A stretch of 39,668 bases of DNA, from the NCBI GenBank assembly GCA_013359345.1, contig JABWCA010000004.1, forward strand, positions 1 through 39,668. The letters are read 5' to 3'. Positions within the stretch are counted from its first letter, which is position 1; every line of letters begins with the position of its first letter. The DNA is from Ignavibacteriaceae bacterium (GTDB taxonomy: Bacteria; Bacteroidota; Ignavibacteria; Ignavibacteriales; Ignavibacteriaceae). A model generated the notes under the pieces. That model had not been told where the DNA came from. It searched no databases and saw only the letters and a program-made list of their open reading frames with translations. Positions 34,870 through 39,668 of the stretch are shown in pieces. The translations under genes were made by a program, and so were the position numbers.

Positions 34870-35433
34870 GTGGCATCAGGCAAAATCAAACTCAACAGCG
34901 AACCCAAAACCGGATTTGGCAAATGGATGGTTTATACTGTTATTCCTCAGTATTCGAATAACGTACAGGGTTTGGTATATATCGGAGCAGCGCTGCTTAT
35001 TATCATCGTTGGTATCAGAGGTTTAGGTACTCTTGCCAGTGAGCTGGCTATTATTCCTTCAGCCATTCTTGATCATGAAGGTAAACTTAATGCAAACATA
35101 GTTATGATGGCACTTTTCCTGGAGTTTTTCCTGCTCCTCATACTCGCACTCGTAACATTCTTCACCCCTGAAGATATCAGCTACCACAAAGACGGACAAG
35201 AAGAGGGCGGAGCAGCCTCAGCACACAGCAGTGCCAGTGTTGTTAATGTTCCCAAAGGTGTATCTCAGGATCTTAAAAATGAGCTTGAGCAGTTAAAAAC
35301 AGTTACTGATCAGCAGCTCAAAGCAATTGATGATTTCGTTGAAAAAGTAAATGCTTTAAACAGAAAGCTTACCAAAGTACAGCTTGATTCTATTAAAGCT
35401 CTCCAGGAAATGAGCCAGAACATTACAAAATAA
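34870..35433 (+). CDS. GldL-like inner-membrane motor protein
   Basis: 187 residues with the shape of GldL/PorL, the stator-like ring that converts proton flow into motion in the T9SS. After about 30 residues comes helix 1 (GLVYIGAALLIIIVGIRGLG, with R50 inside), a loop of about 20 residues, and helix 2 (IVMMALFLEFFLLLILALVT) with E85 buried in it. GldL has an essential glutamate in its second helix. The cytoplasmic tail (about 98-187) ends in a coiled coil (LKNELEQLKTVTDQQLKAID). The immediate neighbour is a GldM-like protein, as in gldLM operons. Sequence similarity to textbook GldL is modest, so I call it GldL-like. GTG start with a strong AAGGAG site. Confidence 0.65.
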   Translation: MASGKIKLNSEPKTGFGKWMVYTVIPQYSNNVQGLVYIGAALLIIIVGIRGLGTLASELAIIPSAILDHEGKLNANIVMMALFLEFFLLLILALVTFFTPEDISYHKDGQEEGGAASAHSSASVVNVPKGVSQDLKNELEQLKTVTDQQLKAIDDFVEKVNALNRKLTKVQLDSIKALQEMSQNITK

Positions 35434-35480
35434 GACTTGAATATTTTTTCTAAACCCATTAAAAAAACAGGAGTTTTCAG

Positions 35481-36089
35481 ATGAAGAAAAGTCAGGTCTA
35501 CTTTATAATGTACATAGTGCTCATCACCGAGCTGCTTGTTGTTATTACAGAGCGTGACGAACTGCACGAAAAAGAACAGCAGGTTAAAGCTAAAATGGTG
35601 AAAAGTATCGCTGAGCAGTACAAAAGACCTATTACCTTAGTGATACCCAATCCTAATACCACAAAAGAGATAAACGGCGATTCAGTTATAGTTGCCATGA
35701 CTCCTCTTGGGCTGGTATCAGATGAAGAGAAAAAAGAAGTAAAATTCTTTGTTAATCTGGTTTCAAAAGGCGGTGACCCGGTAGGTTCATTCCCCGCAGG
35801 AGGACTTTCAGAAGGAATCACTGCAAACGGATACCAGATTGTTAAAACAGACGACGGAAATGCAAGATTTATAGTTCTCAAACCCGGCAGGGCGGGAGAT
35901 TTCGTATTCTCTGCTTATTGTCAGGTAACAAGAATATTGCCTTCATATCTGCCGCAGTTCCTTCTCGATGAACTGAAAAAAGAAATTGGCACTCTTAGCG
36001 ATGCTAAAAGCGAACCGGTTAACTTTACAATAAAAGTTACCGCTGCCAATAAAGGTGATGTTGATTACGTTCGTCCTTCACTTGATTAA
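35481..36089 (+). CDS. short GldM-like single-pass membrane protein
   Basis: 202 residues. A single membrane helix lies at the N-terminus without a cleavage site (VYFIMYIVLITELLVVIT). It has K3 ahead of it and E17 buried inside it; the MYIV segment resembles the MYLV helix start of GldM, where an arginine at the same distance pairs with the GldL glutamate. A short helical stretch (about 25-48) leads to one beta-rich Ig-like domain (VIVAMTPLGLVSDEEKKEVK, FIVLKPGRAGDFVFSAYCQV). Canonical GldM is about 510 residues with four periplasmic domains, so this is a short or split version. AGGAG site 7 bases before the ATG; 47 bases after the GldL-like gene. Confidence 0.6.
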   Translation: MKKSQVYFIMYIVLITELLVVITERDELHEKEQQVKAKMVKSIAEQYKRPITLVIPNPNTTKEINGDSVIVAMTPLGLVSDEEKKEVKFFVNLVSKGGDPVGSFPAGGLSEGITANGYQIVKTDDGNARFIVLKPGRAGDFVFSAYCQVTRILPSYLPQFLLDELKKEIGTLSDAKSEPVNFTIKVTAANKGDVDYVRPSLD

Positions 36090-36121
36090 TTTTTAAGTTA
36101 TTAGAGTACAGAAGTATCTTT

Positions 36122-37219
36122 ATGAAAAATTTTAAATTACTGATTGCAGGTATTATCCTTTCTTCAGCCACTTTGTTCGGTCAGGGAATGAAGATTGAGG
36201 ACACTATTAAAGTGGTCACAAATCAGCTGTTTGATGTCCCTAAAAAAGGCGCCACGATTATTTCAAACATAACCAAAGTGAATTCCATTACCGGTGCATT
36301 ATATGATGCACAGAATAAAAAAATAAAGGACTGCAAAGATCCTTATCTGAAGCCATCGGCTGCAGAAGTTGCCCAGAGGGCACAGCAGCAGGGAGGCAGA
36401 GGAGTTACGGTTCAGATGGTTTTCACTGAGCAGTTAAGCGAAACCGGCACCTATTACCTGAAAATATCAGTTAATTGCGTTGGTGAAAATGGCGCTGCAC
36501 TTGTTGGTGAAAAGAATTATATGATAATCGTTGAAAATCCCACACTTTCTGCCCCGGTAAAAATCAGAGAGAGATATTTCTTCTCTGAGCAGGAAGCCAT
36601 AAGTTTCTCAATGGTTGAATATACTGAGCCAAACAATTATTCATACAAAATTACCGATGGTGTTAACGTTCTCGCCGAAGGAAAAGGTCCTTACGTTGTT
36701 CTGGGTGATATTCTCAATTCAGAGGCAAATGTAGGTAAAACTCTTACCATAACCGGTTATTATAACGGTCAGGTAATTACTTATAAAGACCCTGATTCCG
36801 GTGAGATGAAAAAAGCTGAATATCAGGTCTCAATTGCATTGCCGTCCATTGGCGGTTTCAGCGGCTGGGCACTTGTTTCGGATAAACCGGAAGAAAATCA
36901 GTCAGCATGGTATATAAGTGTGGATAATGCAGCCGTAAAGCAATTCCTGTTCGGCTATTTTGGTAATACTCCAAACGGATTTGTTTTTATTACTCCGAAA
37001 TTTAACTCACTGAGAGTTACATCACGTCCCGATAATTTTCTTAAAGGTACTTCTGTAGGTAAAAGGGGACAATTCCCGGCGGTACAGATAGAAGTAAATC
37101 CTGCATTTATGGATGCAATGGCAGTTGGTGACGTACAGGATATTGAACTCGATATCCAGTTTACCACTCAGTTTGGAGAAAAGGTTGTTCGTAAATACAG
37201 AGCATCCGTAATTAAGTAA
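36122..37219 (+). CDS. exported Ig-like protein, possible detached distal part of GldM
   Basis: 365 residues with a cleavable signal peptide (KNFKLLIAGIILSSATLFG, QG), so it is periplasmic. I recognise no named family. Two or three Ig-like beta domains can be read: IISNITKVNSITGALYDAQ to KNYMIIVENPT, then YFFSEQEAISFSMVEYTEP to KTLTITGYYNGQ, then SGWALVSDKPEENQSAWYIS to the C-terminus. An Ala/Gln-rich insert (AAEVAQRAQQQGGRG) interrupts the first. Coming 32 bases after the GldM-like gene, it could supply the domains that canonical GldM carries on the same chain. That is inference from position and fold type. Confidence 0.6.
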   Translation: MKNFKLLIAGIILSSATLFGQGMKIEDTIKVVTNQLFDVPKKGATIISNITKVNSITGALYDAQNKKIKDCKDPYLKPSAAEVAQRAQQQGGRGVTVQMVFTEQLSETGTYYLKISVNCVGENGAALVGEKNYMIIVENPTLSAPVKIRERYFFSEQEAISFSMVEYTEPNNYSYKITDGVNVLAEGKGPYVVLGDILNSEANVGKTLTITGYYNGQVITYKDPDSGEMKKAEYQVSIALPSIGGFSGWALVSDKPEENQSAWYISVDNAAVKQFLFGYFGNTPNGFVFITPKFNSLRVTSRPDNFLKGTSVGKRGQFPAVQIEVNPAFMDAMAVGDVQDIELDIQFTTQFGEKVVRKYRASVIK

Positions 37220-37247
37220 GGTGATTTTAATTAAAATAAGATGAGCT

Positions 37248-38777
37248 ATGAAATATAAAAATTACTTATATCTATTTCTTCTCTTTTTGTTCGGAGCAGA
37301 GGCAGTCTTTGCTCAGGAGGTAGACGATTATATTTACAAGATCGATCTCAAATTAAGAAAGGATAAAAACTATCTTAATTTGTTCTACCTTGACGTACCG
37401 GGTAACGAGGCCTTCATAAGAGGATTAGGCACAATACCCCGCCAGGATGGTAGAGATCCATTCTCCTTTAAGAATTCTGAAGCTGTTAATTACAGATTCG
37501 TGTTCATTAAAGATGCTATTGGTCTCGATTCACTGATCGTTCTTTATGTTACAGAACTTGTTACCGCCGGAGCAGATACAAATGCCCTGTTTGCCGAAGG
37601 TACAGGCGAAGTGACAGATAATGTGGTTATACCTTTCAAAGATATGTACTATCTTAAGGTTACCGCGCCTGATACATATGCTAAAATATTTGAGCATATT
37701 GACAGGCAGCAGAGAATTGATCCTGAATTTAAGTATGGTACACTGCTCGGAATTGTACCTGACGATGAAATTAAAACATCATTAGGTATTACCTCCAGAG
37801 ACAATACTGATTTTCTTAACTACATGAGAGCCAATTATAATCACTGGTATCCGCGTGAGGCTCCCAAAGTAGCAGGAAGAAGAGGGGGCGGTGAAACTGC
37901 AACTCAGTCATTTGCATACAGACTTGATGCAGGTTTCAGTTCGGTCAGTTTTGCACACAGATTCATGGACTTCTCGCTGGGCGGAGCCTCAATTGAGCTC
38001 GGCACAGAAGAACCGGTTCTCAATGTTCTGCCATATCAGGCAAACATTCTCAATTTCGGTTTCAGAACTCTGATCAGTGTGGCAGATAAAAAAACAGACT
38101 TATACAACGCACTTATTATTGATGCAAGATTTATGGGCAGAGTTGCAATGAACACCACAAGCATTGCAGATAATCTTCCCTTTATACTTGGTGGCGGTTC
38201 AAGAGTTAACGTTGGTACTTCAGCTGCAGTTGATCTGCACCTGACCAGACCATTCGGAATGCCCTTCCTGAATCTTTATGTTTCGGTAGGTTCACCCGGA
38301 TACTCAAGCCCGTCAGTAAGATTTAACGATCCCAAGATTACTAACACAGAATATGCATACTGGAGCTTTACTCAGGCTGAAGCTACGATGTCATTTTACT
38401 GGAATACCAGTGATAAAAAGACAGTCAGAATGAAAGCTGATGTGGGTGTCGGACATTATGATATGCGTAAGGCTTATTATAGCAAAGGTTCAAAGACACA
38501 AAGATCTAATGAAAGTGTAAAAAATCTCGTTAGTCCTGTTGTTGCATTTTCTCTGACCTTTGTACCCGACGGAGTAAATGAATTGTTCGGCGGGAAGGTC
38601 AGAATCTTTGATTCTTCAGTTAAGGCAGAATCCTGGCTTAAGCTTCTTGAATTCCCGGGCGGACACACAATCAGATTTGCTGCAACAGTTGTTTCAGGAC
38701 CACTGGGCAGAAGTCGTGATGACTGGGAGAGTGAAGGCGGGGCAATGGTCCAGCTTAGATACAGATACGGTTTTTAA
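37248..38777 (+). CDS. outer-membrane beta-barrel-like protein of the GldLM-like cluster
   Basis: 509 residues. Signal peptide: KNYLYLFLLFLFGAEAVF, AQ. Residues about 25-210 look like a soluble periplasmic domain (VDDYIYKIDLKLRKDKNYLN, NYRFVFIKDAIGLDSLIVLY). From about 225 the sequence alternates polar and hydrophobic residues as barrel strands (FAYRLDAGFSSVSFAHRFMD, NILNFGFRTLISVADK) and ends in VQLRYRYGF with a terminal phenylalanine, as many outer-membrane barrels do. No family recognised. It follows the periplasmic protein by 28 bases and shares an unusual GATGAGCYATGAAA start context with the next gene. Confidence 0.6.
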   Translation: MKYKNYLYLFLLFLFGAEAVFAQEVDDYIYKIDLKLRKDKNYLNLFYLDVPGNEAFIRGLGTIPRQDGRDPFSFKNSEAVNYRFVFIKDAIGLDSLIVLYVTELVTAGADTNALFAEGTGEVTDNVVIPFKDMYYLKVTAPDTYAKIFEHIDRQQRIDPEFKYGTLLGIVPDDEIKTSLGITSRDNTDFLNYMRANYNHWYPREAPKVAGRRGGGETATQSFAYRLDAGFSSVSFAHRFMDFSLGGASIELGTEEPVLNVLPYQANILNFGFRTLISVADKKTDLYNALIIDARFMGRVAMNTTSIADNLPFILGGGSRVNVGTSAAVDLHLTRPFGMPFLNLYVSVGSPGYSSPSVRFNDPKITNTEYAYWSFTQAEATMSFYWNTSDKKTVRMKADVGVGHYDMRKAYYSKGSKTQRSNESVKNLVSPVVAFSLTFVPDGVNELFGGKVRIFDSSVKAESWLKLLEFPGGHTIRFAATVVSGPLGRSRDDWESEGGAMVQLRYRYGF

Positions 38778-38808
38778 TTTTGTTTCATTAATAAGAAGTT
38801 GATGAGCC

Positions 38809-39668
38809 ATGAAAAATAAGATATTTATAATTGTAATTGCTTTGTTCGCCTTCAGACTGTCGGCGCAGACGGGTGACCTGGGTGAATTAAAGCAAATCTA
38901 CGAGGGTGTTGAGTATAATACTCTCGCATTCAATGATCTGAAACAGCAGTGGATACTTGATGATCCCACCCTTATCAGGGAGCTTTATAACAGATTCATT
39001 GTAAGAAATTCATTCAGACTTAACGGAAGGCCCGTTAAACTGGATGTTGTAAAAGAAAAAACAGCACTTATACAGGAAGGTGACGTTGTAATTCAGCTTC
39101 GTAAAAGATATTACGATGATGAAATAGAATATTTCGCCTTTATGCCGCAGGAAGAATTTGGCAAGGATAATCCTCAGCTTCTTTTTGATCCTGTGGTTGA
39201 TGGTTTCTTCCTTAAAGAAATTGTCGGTCAGAAATATTATGAGAAGATTCAGGAATTATCTTACTTCTCAAAAGATATTACGAAATCAACTTTCGGTACC
39301 AAATACGGATATTACTTTGATCTGAACCTCAATATGCTCAATTCTGAGGTAATGTTCTGGAACACCACTTCAAATAACAGAAATAAATATCTGTTATCAC
39401 TTTTCTCACAGTGGGGTAATGATTATGTTAATCTTCCCGGCTGGTACAGCAGAGAAATGATAGTGGGTTCAAGACTTACATACTTTAAGTCACTTACAAA
39501 CAATCCCGATGATTTCACTTACAAGATATCAGTTGGTGCAGGCACACCTGCATTCGGATTATACAAAGATGACACAAAAGTTAAACCGCTCTGGGTTGCA
39601 GGTCAGTCAGTATATGGAAAGATTGAAGGATACATGCTCGGTTTTATAGAGTCAGATTTCTTCAAAAA
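38809..39668 (+). CDS. exported protein of the GldLM-like cluster, 3' end beyond the window
   Basis: At least 286 residues; the frame is still open at the last base. Signal peptide: MKNKIFIIVIALFAFRLSA, Q. The N-terminal part is charged and mixed (LKQQWILDDPTLIRELYNRF, VKEKTALIQEGDVVIQLRKR); from about residue 160 beta-strand-like stretches appear (KYGYYFDLNLNMLNSEVMFW, DDFTYKISVGAGTPAFGLY). This suggests a second outer-membrane or outer-membrane-associated component. It does not show the pattern of GldN. The gene begins 31 bases after the preceding barrel-like gene and continues the same operon. Function unknown. Confidence 0.65.
   Translation, partial: MKNKIFIIVIALFAFRLSAQTGDLGELKQIYEGVEYNTLAFNDLKQQWILDDPTLIRELYNRFIVRNSFRLNGRPVKLDVVKEKTALIQEGDVVIQLRKRYYDDEIEYFAFMPQEEFGKDNPQLLFDPVVDGFFLKEIVGQKYYEKIQELSYFSKDITKSTFGTKYGYYFDLNLNMLNSEVMFWNTTSNNRNKYLLSLFSQWGNDYVNLPGWYSREMIVGSRLTYFKSLTNNPDDFTYKISVGAGTPAFGLYKDDTKVKPLWVAGQSVYGKIEGYMLGFIESDFFK

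Overview
The window looks like chromosomal DNA from a member of the Ignavibacteria / Bacteroidota-Chlorobiota lineage. It encodes a secreted serine protease ending in a type IX secretion (T9SS) sorting domain of the 'QNYPNPFNPST' type common in Ignavibacteria. It also encodes a T9SS Plug-type (DUF5103) protein, a Bacteroidota-type LptD, a DUF4783 protein, and a GldL/GldM-like motor pair. Shine-Dalgarno sequences are used unevenly, and several genes start with GTG or TTG. I see no insertion sequence, prophage, integrase or CRISPR array; this reads as core chromosome with lineage-specific envelope genes.

Layout. 1-2403: proton-translocating transhydrogenase pntAA (5' end missing), pntAB, pntB. 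2444-7570: co-directional envelope block with a small Sm-like hypothetical, the T9SS Plug-type protein, a Gfo/Idh/MocA oxidoreductase and LptD. 7573-8475 (minus): YajQ and tRNA-Pro(CGG). 8690-11775: an OmpA-family protein with a duplicated barrel, a terminator, and a membrane-tethered SARP-like regulator. 11772-17167 (minus): a SpmA/SpmB-type double gate protein and an AddA-like helicase-nuclease. 17249-21429 (plus): a tightly packed run of an SDR lacking the catalytic tyrosine, a membrane protein, a 48-residue DUF2256 zinc protein not expected from length-filtered gene calling, a PNPOx-like flavoprotein, a CYTH protein and a PAS histidine kinase. 21431-26539 (minus): a very large NtrY-like kinase, a DUF4783 protein and an FnIII lipoprotein. 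26841-29800 (minus): pyrR-pyrB-pyrC with a leader that looks like a PyrR-controlled attenuator. 29917-34615 (plus): the T9SS-cargo protease and a DUF2254-like membrane protein. 34870 to the end: a GldL-like protein, a GldM-like membrane protein, a separate periplasmic Ig-like protein and two outer-membrane-like proteins, the last cut by the window edge.

The strongest candidate for an undescribed system is 34870-39668. A GldL-like two-helix protein with an intramembrane Glu is followed by a short GldM-like protein, a separate signal-peptide protein that could supply the missing distal periplasmic domains, and two beta-barrel-like proteins. I read this as an envelope-spanning, proton-motive-force-driven machine of the T9SS type with a split GldM. 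The strongest regulatory signal is the pyrR leader: a CAGAGAG...AAGG element with Bacillus PyrR-site spacing, followed by a terminator whose 3' arm carries the pyrR ribosome-binding site. All family assignments come from reading motifs by eye; no database search was possible.
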